Source: Phellopilus nigrolimitatus (taxonomy: Eukaryota > Basidiomycota > Agaricomycetes > Hymenochaetales > Hymenochaetaceae). From it: a stretch of 64,000 nucleotides of DNA. The notes beneath the pieces are model-generated. The model saw nothing but the letters and a program-made list of their open reading frames with translations. It was not told where the DNA came from and did not search any database. The DNA is taken from positions 2,046,001-2,110,000 of the forward strand of contig JAJOHG010000001.1 in NCBI GenBank assembly GCA_021029095.1, given 5' to 3'. This document shows, in pieces, positions 24,904-35,080 of the stretch (the stretch's first letter is position 1; each line of letters opens with the position of its first letter). Both the position numbers and the translations under genes were made by a program.

Positions 24904-26972
24904 ATGAAGCTGAACAGTCCTCTTCCCCAGCCTTTACAGAAGGAGTGCAGCAAGGCTGCGAAGATCTGTGAGTACTATTCAATGTACAGCATCATAAGTT
25001 ATATGCCAACAATTTATCTCATATTCAGTCAAGTCATTTGTCGATAACGGCAACAATGGTCTTGACGGGGTACGCGATCGTCATAGTCGGGCACAGTTAG
25101 TGATGCTGACGTGCTACATGTAGATTATTCCCAGACAAGTCCTCGAGAATGCCAAAGGCTTCGCTATATTCACAATCATCAAAGCAGGCTTTCTCTTCTC
25201 TGCACGTGCAGGTAGCGGTGTCGTTATAGCTAAGCTTGAAGATGGCAGTGAGTGAAACTCGCCTGCCCGCGCCTTTCGCGCCTAATTGTATCTCAGCGTG
25301 GTCGGCTCCGAGTGCAATAGGCACCGCAGGACTTGGGGTGGGTGGTCAAGCAGGCGCAGAAATGACAGATTTTCTTGTGGTCCTGAACTCTCGCTCAGTA
25401 AGCTAATCTTGAAACTGGATTATTGAATTGCTTTACTGAATGAGACTAACAGGCTGTTGTATGTGTTCTTCCCGTCTGGATAAATGAATATTGCTGATCG
25501 GAAGCAAAGCGATCTTTCATGTCTGCAGGATCTCTGACCCTTGGCGGAAACATGAGCATTGCACTTGGCCCTCTAGGTCGGAACGGAGAAGCCCTCGGAT
25601 CACTCAACACTTCGGGCAAAGTCGCGGCCATGTTCGTTAATTTCAGTCTTCATGAGAAGGGAGACTGACACATCAAAATTATTACACAGGTATAGCTACA
25701 GCAAGACACGAGGTCTATTTGGAGGAGTGTCTGTCGAGGGATCAGTCATCGTTGAGCGGCAAGATGCAAACACACTTGCATATCAGTCCAATGTCAATGT
25801 CAAGCAGCTTCTCTCTGGTGCGATTGACCCGCCGGACTGGGCTCAGCCTCTCATTAAGACTCTCGAGGCGTGCGTCGGCATGCCCGGTGGCCAAAAATGG
25901 GTGGACGATTCTGCGGACGTAAATGTCATCGGACCAGGAGCGAGTGATTCTGACTACGCATTTGGTACGGGAACAGGAGTAGCAAGTCCTGGGAGCGAAG
26001 TACCGCCTAGTGCGAAAAAGAAGATGGGCTCGGTTAGCTCGCCGTTCCCTCCGCCCCATTGGGGCAGGAGAAAGAGCGGAGGTTCCTTTTTCAACTCGGA
26101 GAATGACGAAGTAAACGACAGGCATGTTGACGGTAAATGGGCTCCGCGGGATAAGGTTGTTCGAAGGGATACGCGTACTCCACTTGAAGGGAATCTCATT
26201 GACGATGGGTCAACGGGGAACTCCTTCCCGACGCATTTCGACACCGACTTCGTCTCTCCCAGTCCTTCCGCAAATCATGGAGCGTTTGCACGGCCGATGC
26301 ACCGTCCAACTCTAAGTGTTAATCCACAGCCCTTTCATACATCAACATTCAACCCGGGGTCACCGTTCAACGATCTACCACCTTTCCCCAATATGAACAA
26401 CAAAACTAACGGTGCTTTCGCTCATAATCGCAGCGTGAGCTCGGCATCCTATCTCAATTCTGGTAGCAAACTTGGCCAGAGCTCGATTGCTATGCAAAAG
26501 TCAAGCACAAATCCCTTTTCGAATCAATCCTCCGATCCTTTCTTGTACGATTCGAATGGTGACGTGATAAATGACTACGACTCGGAACGCCCACGGTCAA
26601 CATCTACGTCAGGAGAGAAGCCTCGTTTGGCTCCTAAGGCTGGTTTATTATCACCGTTGAGCCCATACGAGGGCGTCGGTCGGGCGATTGCGCTGTTCGA
26701 TTTCAAGGCTGTCCAAGTCAGTATCTGTCTTCGCCTGTTCCACTTCTCTTATGCTGATTGATTGATTATCGTTTTTTTAAAGCCTGGGGACCTGTCATTC
26801 AATAAAGGTCAAGTGATCATTATTACGAAAAAAAGCGACAAGACGGATGACTGGTATGTTTATCGTTGCCTGATGTCAAACTGATGCTTAATTTCATGCG
26901 ATTCATAGGTGGACAGGCAAATTTGAGGGAAGGGAGGGTATATTCCCGGCCAACTTTGTTGAAGTCGTTTGA
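24904..26972 (+). CDS. SYLF and SH3 domain protein (Ysc84/Lsb3 family)
   Basis: Actin-patch and endocytosis protein. The ATG at 24904 gives 'MKLNSPLPQPLQKECSKAAK', the usual N-terminus of this family. The SYLF lipid-binding domain follows over several exons: 'FAIFTIIKAGFLFSARAGSG', 'TAGLGVGGQAGAEMTDFLVV', 'GSLTLGGNMSIALGPLGRN' and 'YSYSKTRGLFGGVSVEGS'. A 6-nt microexon at 25453-25458 supplies the Ala-Val before 'RSFMSAG'. The middle (about 25,900-26,650) is a long disordered Ser/Asn/Pro-rich linker. The C-terminal SH3 domain is built from three exons: 'AIALFDFKAVQ', 'PGDLSFNKGQVIIITKK' and 'WWTGKFEGREGIFPANFVEV', ending at 26972. Domain order and length fit Lsb3/Ysc84, which binds PIP2 through SYLF and Las17/WASP-type partners through SH3. 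Confidence 0.9.
25453..25458 (+). other. 6-nt microexon in the SYLF/SH3 gene
   Basis: The six bases GCTGTT are preceded by an acceptor (taacag) and followed by a donor (GTATGT). Joined between the exon ending in Ser (donor GTAAGC) and the exon starting 'RSFMSAG', they add Ala-Val and restore the family pattern before the conserved LTLGGN motif. Without it the two residues are missing but the frame is kept, so cDNA evidence is the real test. Confidence 0.6.
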
Positions 26973-27654
26973 ATGTCTGTATGTGCGGGTACGAGATCTC
27001 GCATTACATCTATATGAGCTTTGCTCTTGTATTTTTCATGGTCATTCTTGTAATCGTATGCAATAAGTAGTCTGTACATTTCGACGCTGTTCGTTTATCA
27101 CCATTTTATATCAAGGCATTTATGTCTTATCCAGTTTTGAGAAATCCCGGGATTTGCAGAGCGAAGGGGTAGGCTCTATCAAGCTGACCAGTCGCGCGCG
27201 TGTGGCTGTGTGGGGCCCTCCGTGAGAAGTGACCGTGATGGCCCTACAGCTCTTCCTCTGGACACTGGAGTACAAGAGAGCTCAGATTAAGCCTTAATCA
27301 CGCACGCTTCGCTGCCCTCCTAATATGTGAGCACCCCACATATCCAATCCTGGTTATCAATGCATTTTGTTGTAGTACGCAAGTACTACGTAAATACACT
27401 TACTGTATGTCCGTAAATGGCGAATTCGGCACAGAGTGACAAGCGAGCGATTTTCCTGCTACATAGGGCGGTCCCCATTTACCCATTAGGGATGTCGCAT
27501 TTATTTCTCTTTCTTTTCGTGTCCACCGGCCGGCCCAATCCGACGCGCTGCGCGGTCACGATTTACGCGCTGCGATCATGACTTGGACGCGACTGCGCTG
27601 CCCATATCAGACATCCTACTCTTGAGCTTTCTCTACATTGTGCTTTATGGTTCG
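26973..27654. other. Spacer between the SYLF/SH3 gene and the PIF1 gene
   Basis: About 680 bp in head-to-tail arrangement: 3' region of the SYLF/SH3 gene, then the PIF1 promoter. A short inverted repeat, GTAGTAC with a 4-base loop then GTACTAC, lies near 27374-27391. No gene seen. Confidence 0.4.
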
Positions 27655-30424
27655 ATGGCAGGTGGAACCAAAACGAAGAATTATTACGGTGTTGGTGTCG
27701 GACGAGGGGGTCCAAGAGTGTACAGGACCTGGTCGGAGGTGAGTTCCTTGCGAATTATATTTGCGAAGGACAATCCTTGAACTTTCAAGTCGATCAAACT
27801 AACGTGGGTGTGAACAGTGTCAAGCAGCCGTAAGCTCCCGTGGGCTAACTTCTCTGACGTATCTTAAGCGCGTACATCTAGGTCAATGGCTTTCCAAATT
27901 CGCGATACAGAGGCTTCATGACGCTTGACGAAGCTGAGGCATGGGTGAATGGATGGGCATCAACAAGTGCGCAGCTAGCCTCGATATGTCGACTATGAGC
28001 ATTTTGCTGAAAGAAACCGGTCTATAGGCAATCCACCTCGGTCATCCGCGCATCAGGAATCGTTGTCCTCTGTCCCTAACGTGTACTTCGTGGATTCCAA
28101 TCCAGATTATTCCTTTGATGGAGCGGAGGCAGACTACATCCCGTTGCCATCCTCGCCAATAAAATTTCTTCCTAGTCCAGCACGAAAGCCAAGACAAAGT
28201 CCGATTTCGAAGGACATGAATGGAGTCTTCCCTGAGTATGACTCAGATGACCAGAGCAACAGCCAGATCAAGTTTACAGACATCAGCGCACTCCCTGGGC
28301 CCCCTCTTTCACAACAGCAACTGCAAATCGTCGAGCGCGTCAAGAAGGGTGAAAGTATTTTCTTCACGGGTTCTGCTGGTAAGGGATTTCTCTACCTAAA
28401 CATAGCAACGCCAAATCTATTAATCATTGGAGGTACCGGTAAATCTGTGCTCCTCCGAGCAATCATAAACACTCTCGGTGGCCCATCCAACCACTTGGCT
28501 GTCACAGCATCCACCGGTATTGCCGCGGTCAATATTGGCGGAACAACGCTACACTCTTTTGCAGGAATTGGTCTGGGAAAGGAATCCGTGGTAAAGCTTG
28601 TTAAAAAGATCGAAGACCAGAAAACAACTAGGGAAAGGTGGAGACATACAAAAACCCTGCTGATAGATGAGGGTGAGGACACCCTTCTTGTACTGTGGAG
28701 GACAACATTGTCAAAAAGCTGATCTTGCACTAAGTGTCCATGATTGATGGGTCATTGTTTGACAAGCTCGTGAGCGGCAGTCTTCACTGCAGATGCTATG
28801 AGAATTCACTTCCATCTCATTTGGCAGGAATGTATTGCTCGTAAAATTCGTAACAACACAAGTCCGTTTGGTGGTATACAAGTCAGCCAAATTATTTCTT
28901 CTGAGTAGTTGACAACTGACTAGTATCTTCTTTTAAGCTTATCATCTGTGGGGACTTCAACCAGTTGCCTCCAGTACCAGACATCCACGACGGTGTGCAG
29001 GTACCTATCATCTTTGCATTTGATGCAAGATCGTGGAACGAGTGCATTGGAACGCCCATCGTTCTCAACAAGGTTTTTCGACAGTCCGACCAAAGTTCGT
29101 CAGCTTTTCTCGTCTATTCAGCGTTCTTCTCCTTGTTGTAACGTTAAATTAATAAGACTGAATCTCAGCCTTTATCCAGATGCTCAACGATATGAGGTTT
29201 GGCAGATTGGACACGAAGAGTGAAAAACGGTTTGCCGCTCTCCGCCGACCAGTCGTCTATACCGATGGAATTGAGCCAACAGAGTTGTTCGTACACTTAG
29301 GCTCTTTACTGCCTGAATTCGTATTTAGCAGTAAGTTGTGCTACAGATTTCCTCTGCGTCGAGAAGTCGAGGCTGCGAACGCCAATCGTCTTGCAAATCT
29401 CCCTGGACCCTCGCATACGTACCAAGCGCTTGATGTGCCTGGGAGAGATATACGTGGTAACCCGATAACACCGCAACAGGCTGAAAAGCTCTTGGAGAGG
29501 CTTGTCGCAGTGAAACAGATAACTTTGAAGGCAAGTTGATTGGGGATGTTACATGATTTGTCTCCCTAAAATCTTGGTATTCGTAGGTTGGTGCTCAGGT
29601 AATGCTCATCAAGGTTTGCCTGTTTTTCTATGAGCTGGTTTGCATGCTAAACTTGCCTTAGAACCTGGTTCAAGGCAGCCTCGTTAACGGCTCGCTTGGT
29701 AAAGTCGTCGCATTCAAGACTGTTGCGGAAGCACGCAAAGACATGACCGATATCGCAAAGGTGGATACTGCTCAGGATGCAAAAAACAAGGCGAAAGAGG
29801 TTCTTTCAAGAGACCATCCGTTAAATCGTGTGAACTCAGATCCAGGTGACAAGATGCTAGATGAAAAATCCATGAACAAGATATCAGGTGAAAGACGCGT
29901 CTGGCCCGTCGTACACTTCACCAACGGACGTGAAATTCTGTGTATCCCTGTGGAATTTTCTGTTCAGAACATCTGGGGGGAGGACGAGGTTAAGCGCGAT
30001 CAGGTCCCGCTGATCTTATCTTGGGCCTTGAGCGTCCACAAATCACAAGGACAGACTATCGAGCGGGTAAAAGTTAATTTAGCAAGGACATTTGAAAAGG
30101 GTCAAGGTACGTTTCGAGCAAACTCTCTCTTCTGCGAGCGCTTCTTTATTCGAGCGTCCGTAGCGTACGTTGCTTTATCGCGGGCTACCAATATGGACAC
30201 GCTGCAGGTCCTGAATTTTGATAGAAGCAAGTGCGTACATTCAGCCTCTTGAACAAAGCTATTTCTAATAGACATTCACCTGCAGGGTGATGGCCCATCC
30301 ACGAGTTCTCCAATGGCATGCCAATCTCACGCAGAAGCTTGATGAGGAGGAAGAGCAGGCCATCATACGGGAGATGGACGATGAGGAAGCGCTGAAGGCA
30401 TTTTTCGAGAATGATATGTCTTAG
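27655..30424 (+). CDS. PIF1: PIF1-family DNA helicase with N-terminal RNase H1-type hybrid-binding domain
   Basis: 5'-3' superfamily 1B DNA helicase. The ATG at 27655 opens a domain of about 50 residues spliced from three exons: 'YYGVGVGRGGPRVYRTWSE', 'CQAA' (12-nt exon 27818-27829) and 'VNGFPNSRYRGFMTLDEAEA'. This is the RNase H1 N-terminal (viroplasmin-like) fold that binds RNA-DNA hybrids. After a disordered linker come the helicase motifs: Walker A 'FFTGSAGTGKSVLL' (split by an intron), 'TASTGIAAVNIGGTTLHSFA', motif II 'LLIDEVSMID', motif III 'GDFNQLPPV', 'VFRQSD', 'LILSWALSVHKSQGQT' and 'AYVALSRA'. The end is acidic ('EEEEQAIIREMDDEEA'), stop at 30422-30424. All exons join in frame. Both domain assignments are strong; function at R-loops or in mitochondria is inferred from the domains. 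Confidence 0.88.
27818..27829 (+). other. 12-nt microexon in the PIF1 gene
   Basis: Twelve bases coding Cys-Gln-Ala-Ala lie between an acceptor (gaacag) and a donor (GTAAGC). Joined on both sides they complete the RNase H1-type motif 'WSECQAAVNGFPNSRY'; skipping them loses four conserved residues in the middle of the fold. Confidence 0.75.
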
Positions 30425-30988
30425 ATATTTTTTTCTTTTTGCAAATTTCTCATCCATGTTATCAATAGTTCATTACAGGAACTCGCTCTTGCTTTTGTAT
30501 TTAACAGCCTTCACAGGGCCCAAATGGTATAAACATCTTTACTCTGATCCCTCGGTCGTAACGACGTTGGTCTCCTTTTCGGTTCTGCAGCTCGCTCCGA
30601 GCTGTTCAACTTGCACTGCCGGATCTTCGATGAATAAGCTGAAAGAAGGCGAATCTATTGCTCGTGGGCTTAAACTTTGCATCATATCCGTGATAACATA
30701 TGTTAAAGGATTCCAAATACAACGAAGTTCGCGAGGCAGTGGGCGAATGAAAACCATGCGACTAATAAGTGATCCTTGAGGCGAGGAGGCAGTACTGTAC
30801 CTATGTTCTAGGACATCACCGCAATTTCCCGTATACGGTTTGCTATTGTACACTGGGCTTACCAAACCTATTAGTATCAAGAGCGTTCTTGCGCCTACAG
30901 TCAATTTTATACAAAGCGGTCCCTCCGGCGTACCAAATCATTCACCCCAAATCTTCATCTCCAAGTCACAGTCGGACTCGCTCACAGT
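30425..30988. other. Spacer after PIF1, no supported gene
   Basis: About 560 bp. Overlapping frames on both strands (for example 30539-30904 -, 121 codons, hydrophobic start) lack motifs or a believable gene structure. It presumably contains the PIF1 3' end and the promoter of the first gene of the small-protein array. Confidence 0.4.
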
Positions 30989-31562
30989 ATGCAGACTCCA
31001 TCAGAGTCCGGAACGGACGAGTACGGAAATTTCACTATCGTCAAGTCGGGCATCAATAAAAAGGTGTAATATACTGTGGTCATTCCATATTTGACCGCTA
31101 AGTAACATAAAGGAGCTAACAAATACCGTATGGCAGGGTGCGCTATGGCTGAACGTGCAGTATACCCCTCTCGGCATCAACTCCAATACGTTCTGGTATT
31201 TCAACGGTGGGTGTCTTTCACTCCGAAGTTCTCTCCGAGCCGCTCACAAGAAAGCAGCTGACGGGAGCGCGTACAAAAACAATCCAGACAGTAGCACGAC
31301 GTACAGGAAGGCTGACGGAACGGTTATCCACACTTCTCCGACAGGAGAGAGGCATGTCGCGATGAGCTCTATAGCTCGCGCTCGTCGCGAGGCAAATGCT
31401 TCACTTGCAGTCTATATTTCGAATTTGCTAGTCTGTGTTGGACCTCTCTTCGTCGTATATCCTGGTCCTGTTCTCGTCACCGTGTTGATTATGTTTGTAT
31501 TCTTCCTCCTGTTGACTTCTTCATTCCTTCTCTTCAATGCGAGGAATCGATGCTTCTATTAA
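30989..31562 (+). CDS. Small Tyr/Asn/Gly-motif protein, array member 1, with hydrophobic C-terminus
   Basis: Function unknown. Three exons: 30989-31063, 31137-31206 (70 nt) and 31258-31562. The core, formed across intron 2, is 'FWYFNADGSAYKNNPDSSTT', matching the cores of the next two genes. Intron 1 is phase 0 just before a Gly codon; intron 2 is phase 1 after an Asn codon, as in the two paralogues. It differs from them in its long C-terminus: a basic stretch 'SSIARARREAN' followed by two strongly hydrophobic segments of about 20 residues each ('NLLVCVGPLFVVYPGPVLV', 'TVLIMFVFFLLLTSSFLLF'), so it is probably membrane-anchored. A further intron in the last exon cannot be ruled out. Confidence 0.65.
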
Positions 31563-32942
31563 AATGATGAAATTTATTGCACTTGTATGTACCGTTTGAT
31601 GAGAATACCTTGGCACGAATGATTCTGGACAGCATGAAAATATGTTCATTGGTGTTGTCTTGCCCAGCCACAGATAGATGCGGAAGCTTTATAGAAATCC
31701 GCTTGGATGCCATTTTGCTTGCAGCGCAGAGGTTCACTTGCTTTACTTCACATCCATACTACTCATTTCTTGCTAGAGAAGACAGCACAATTGATGACCA
31801 GTCTGCAGGATACAAGTGCCTACATACTTATTTTCACTTTATCAAGGAATACAAGTGAAAATAGTTTTTTTCACGCTTAGGCAATCCCAATGGCTGCTAT
31901 TTTACTCCCAACGTATAGCTAAGATGGATATTATCAGTTCACGTCCGTTCGGACTCGCGCAAATCCGCTGGTGTGTTGTTTTATTTCGTTCGGCTTGTCT
32001 TGCCCCGGCACTTGCATGGAGTATTTCAATCACACTCATAATGCACTATCAGAGAACAGCATCAAATTATCATTCAGAATTCCAATACTTACTATCAGGA
32101 TACTGGTGAAATTTCGTGGTTGAGTAAATGATCTAAGAATTCATGACGGAGCGTCTTTCCAAAGCAGCCCGAATAGTCCCAAAATCTCTTAACGGTGACG
32201 GCCAGAAATTCCCCGCACCTGCGTCGCTAACCTGACATGTTGAAATAAGAATGGCATGGCCACCGGCAGTCGCGCACAGCGTCTGTTTGTCCCGTTGGCG
32301 GCGGTGGGCGTGGACAAACGCGATAGAATAGCAAGATACAAACCTTATGCAAGCTGCTTACTAATCTACCCGATCTGTCCGTAAACCCGCCCGCCGAATG
32401 ACACTGGTATTTCTGTCGACAAGACTGACCCTGCGATGAGAAAAATAATCTGTTGCTCTGGCTCACTGCAAAACATCCATTTATAAGTCGTCGGCTGGCA
32501 AGGTAAGTAGGCAGGACTGTTCAAGCACTGGGTCGTCGTACTTACATTTTATAGCTGAAGAGACTAGGGTCTGATTCTGAACTTCAGGCCTCGAGGGACC
32601 TCGACCATCCTCTCTGCGAGTTCTATTATTTTTGCAAATGGCTTTTATTTAAAACAGTAGAATCCAAGATCTCGTAAAGGAATCGATTACCATAAGAACC
32701 TGATCGGAGTCAGACGCAGTGACTGTGCGGTTTCTGATATTGCACAATAATGACTTCGAATATGAAAAGAGTTTAGCGCATATAGCCAGCCTATAATAGG
32801 TTGGGAGGTAGGTCCGTCTGAGTCGCCAACGCTCAACCCCTTTCCCCTACCATCTTAAGGCGAGCACCCCTTCGCTCATCAACGTCTGCCAGAACCTGAC
32901 ATCTGTACATTTCTGCCAGATTACTGCACCTGAAGCCTACTC
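31563..32942. other. 1.4-kb spacer between array members 1 and 2
   Basis: AT-rich stretch with only short, motif-free frames on both strands. I looked for a fourth copy of the NPDGS-type core here and did not find one. The last 150 bases before 32943 are pyrimidine-rich, as expected of a promoter and leader. Confidence 0.45.
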
Positions 32943-33297
32943 ATGTCTGGAAAAGATTACTCTTACAAGAGCTCTGGGACTAACTCGCAGGTGCGACTCA
33001 CTCATTGAGAGCGTTCCAACTTGCCTCTGTTGACTCTGTCATCTCCTCAGGGCAACCACTACTGTGCTCGCGACTACGGATCTTCGGCGCCGAATCAGAA
33101 TGCGTACCATTATTCAAACGGTAAGTGCTGAGAATGATACGGTCCAGGACAGTGTATCTACATGGTCATTTTCCGATGCAGGGGACGGCAGCTACTATTA
33201 CAGCAACCCAAACGGCAGTACCTACCACAACGATGGCCAGGGAAGTGCTACGTACACTCCTCCGAGCGGCGGCAATAGCGGCGGCAATTCCAAGTAG
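32943..33297 (+). CDS. Small Tyr/Asn/Gly-motif protein, array member 2
   Basis: Function unknown. Three exons: 32943-32990, 33051-33120 (70 nt) and 33182-33297, giving about 78 residues. It starts 'MSGKDYSYKSSGTNSQ', continues 'GNHYCARDYGSS' and has the core 'YHYSNGDGSYYYSNPNGSTY', ending in Gly/Asn/Ser repeats. There is no signal peptide or membrane helix, and about half the residues are Ser, Gly, Asn or Tyr. From memory, short proteins with this YYYSNPDGST-type core are widespread in Agaricomycetes; I cannot confirm that here. This is the most compact member and probably closest to the family's basic form. Confidence 0.75.
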
Positions 33298-33730
33298 ATG
33301 ATGTCCATCGAGCAGTGTGTAGAACTTAAGCGATGACTTCCGACGAGGTTTCATCTAGTATCTTTTGGATTACTTTGAAGAATAAATAAAAATAAAAATA
33401 TATGCATATTGAAGTCATTGTTGCTATTAGACATGGCTTTCATGATTGATGGTCATATCGGCGTCGGTTTGGCAGAGACGCGTATATCTCTACTTTTACT
33501 GAGACGCTCCCCGTTGTCTATGGCTAGCGTCTATGGCTAGCAATATCCCAAGATACAGAATTTTTTTTGCAAACAAATATGCCCAATAATTTGAAACGTG
33601 TATACAGGTATGCTGGTAAATATATTGTTTGTGCACCAGGATTTGCATTCGAGTGGGTGGTGAGGCTACACTTCCAGCGCCGTGCTGCCCTACCTTAACG
33701 TTCGGCGAAGTCTCATAGATTTCAATCCCA
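33298..33730. other. Spacer between array members 2 and 3
   Basis: About 430 bp without a gene. It contains a perfect 13-bp tandem duplication (33516-33528 and 33529-33541, unit GTCTATGGCTAGC). Confidence 0.5.
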
Positions 33731-34382
33731 ATGCTCGACCCAGCTATTCCCTTGCACGATTACGGTGTTGACAAATTCGGGTCCTACAAGGTAATCCGCA
33801 CAGGGTTAAACTATGCTGTGAGTGAGACCCCATTGCGTATTTGCCCCTAACGCTGATGTTCATCGCTTGCTGCTATGGCAGGGAAATGCATTCGTCAAAC
33901 TGTCCTACGGACCAGGCTTTCCCGAACTTAACACATACCATTACTACAACGGTGCGTCAAGGCAACATACTGAAGCAAGGAATCACACTAAAGCAAGGAA
34001 CCCTACACGGGACGTCCGACACTGTACCTCTTCCCCAGCGAACGGCTCATACTATCACAACAATCCAGACGGCAGCCAGTATTTCAACAATGGCAGAGGT
34101 TATGAATGGTCCAGACATCCTCCAGAGGAAGAGGCTAAGCCTGGAACGGACAACTCGGAGAAGCTAAGCCATACTATGGACAATGCTGCCGAGCTCAACA
34201 CCGATATCATCAATTCAATGGTTCGCTATTGCATTTTAACTTCCGTATTCGTTTCATTGCGGAGGATGAAGCTAAAGCCCGATGGCAGCAAATGTTGCAT
34301 CAACAGCAGAGGGTTTGCCAGTGAGTTGTACGAACACCAGCCTGTGGCGCTAAAACTAATGCGGACAAAAATAACTTTTTGA
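33731..34382 (+). CDS. Small Tyr/Asn/Gly-motif protein, array member 3
   Basis: Function unknown. Exons 33731-33790, 33882-33951 (70 nt) and from 34039. It starts 'MLDPAIPLHDYGVDKFGSYK', then 'GNAFVKLSYGPGFPELNTYH', and the core across intron 2 is 'YYNANGSYYHNNPDGSQYFN'. Intron positions and phases equal those of the other two members. The tail is acidic and charged ('PEEEAKPGTDN'). The 3' end is uncertain: read straight through, the last exon stops at 34382. A possible intron from about 34219 to 34263 would instead give a Gln-rich end ('ARWQQMLHQQQR') stopping near 34325. The hAT-like element begins only about 55 bp downstream. Confidence 0.65.
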
Positions 34383-34437
34383 AAGGGACGAAGTGCGACC
34401 AAGAGCAGCAAAATCTACAGCTCGTGGTCGTGTGTCG

Positions 34438-35080
34438 CAGTGTTGTGCACTACATTGGGATCCCACGACCAACCATGACCAACCCAATGGGATTGATCGG
34501 CGTCGCAATGGGGTCATGGGATCGTAGGGTCCAACGAGAGCATCTGAGTAAACAAGAAAATGTCTATATATGGTAGTCACAAGTTAGAAGCTTCTTCGAG
34601 TTTGCCTTTTGTAGCAAATTTTCAGCCACTTGATTCTGACAAAGCCCCATTGTTAACCTGAAGGACCTTCTTGACTACTCACAGCCCTATTAGAGGGAGG
34701 ATATTGCCTCTATGTCTCAAGGCTTAAAAGATGAGCTGAATGTATATATATGAGGCAGCTGATGAGCATGGTGGTGGTGGTGAAGGGGAAGTGCATGAAG
34801 GGTTTATGGGTACAAATCTTGATTTTTAATGTAATCAGGTCTTTCTCAGAAGAAATGACCTTCAAGACTATATTAATATCTATCTAAAACACCTGATATA
34901 AAATAAATAACGTAGAAATGATGGACTTTTGCGACACGGCGGGCACAAGATCTTCGCGCCACCGTAGTTACCATATTGAGAACTACATGTGGGAATCCCA
35001 CACACCCACAACCCCACGCGCAATGGGATCCCAATGGAATCGACGATCCCATTGGGATCCCTTTGGAGGGCACAACACTG
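34438..35080. mobile_element. Non-autonomous hAT-like transposon (MITE), 643 bp
   Basis: The ends are inverted repeats. The left end CAGTGTTGTGC (34438-34448) matches the right end GCACAACACTG (35070-35080) exactly. A second inner match (GGGATCCCA at 34457-34465, its complement at 35053-35061) sits the same 19 bases in from each end, giving 24 of 28 matched positions. The element is flanked by a perfect 8-bp direct repeat GTGTGTCG (34430-34437 and 35081-35088). CAGTG ends with an 8-bp target duplication are the hallmark of the hAT superfamily. No transposase frame lies inside, so it would need an enzyme from elsewhere. Confidence 0.85.
35025..35061. repeat. Subterminal hairpin inside the hAT-like element
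   Basis: Perfect 13-bp inverted repeat: GGGATCCCAATGG at 35025-35037 and CCATTGGGATCCC at 35049-35061, loop of 11 bases. The right arm overlaps the inner part of the right terminal repeat. Related AATGGGAT sequence also occurs near the left end (about 34484). Subterminal repeats like these are often transposase binding sites in hAT elements. Confidence 0.75.

Noticed and set aside
30539..30904. 121-codon minus-strand frame with a signal-peptide-like start
   Set aside because: No similarity to known secreted proteins, overlaps plus-strand frames, and no Cys pattern or domain.
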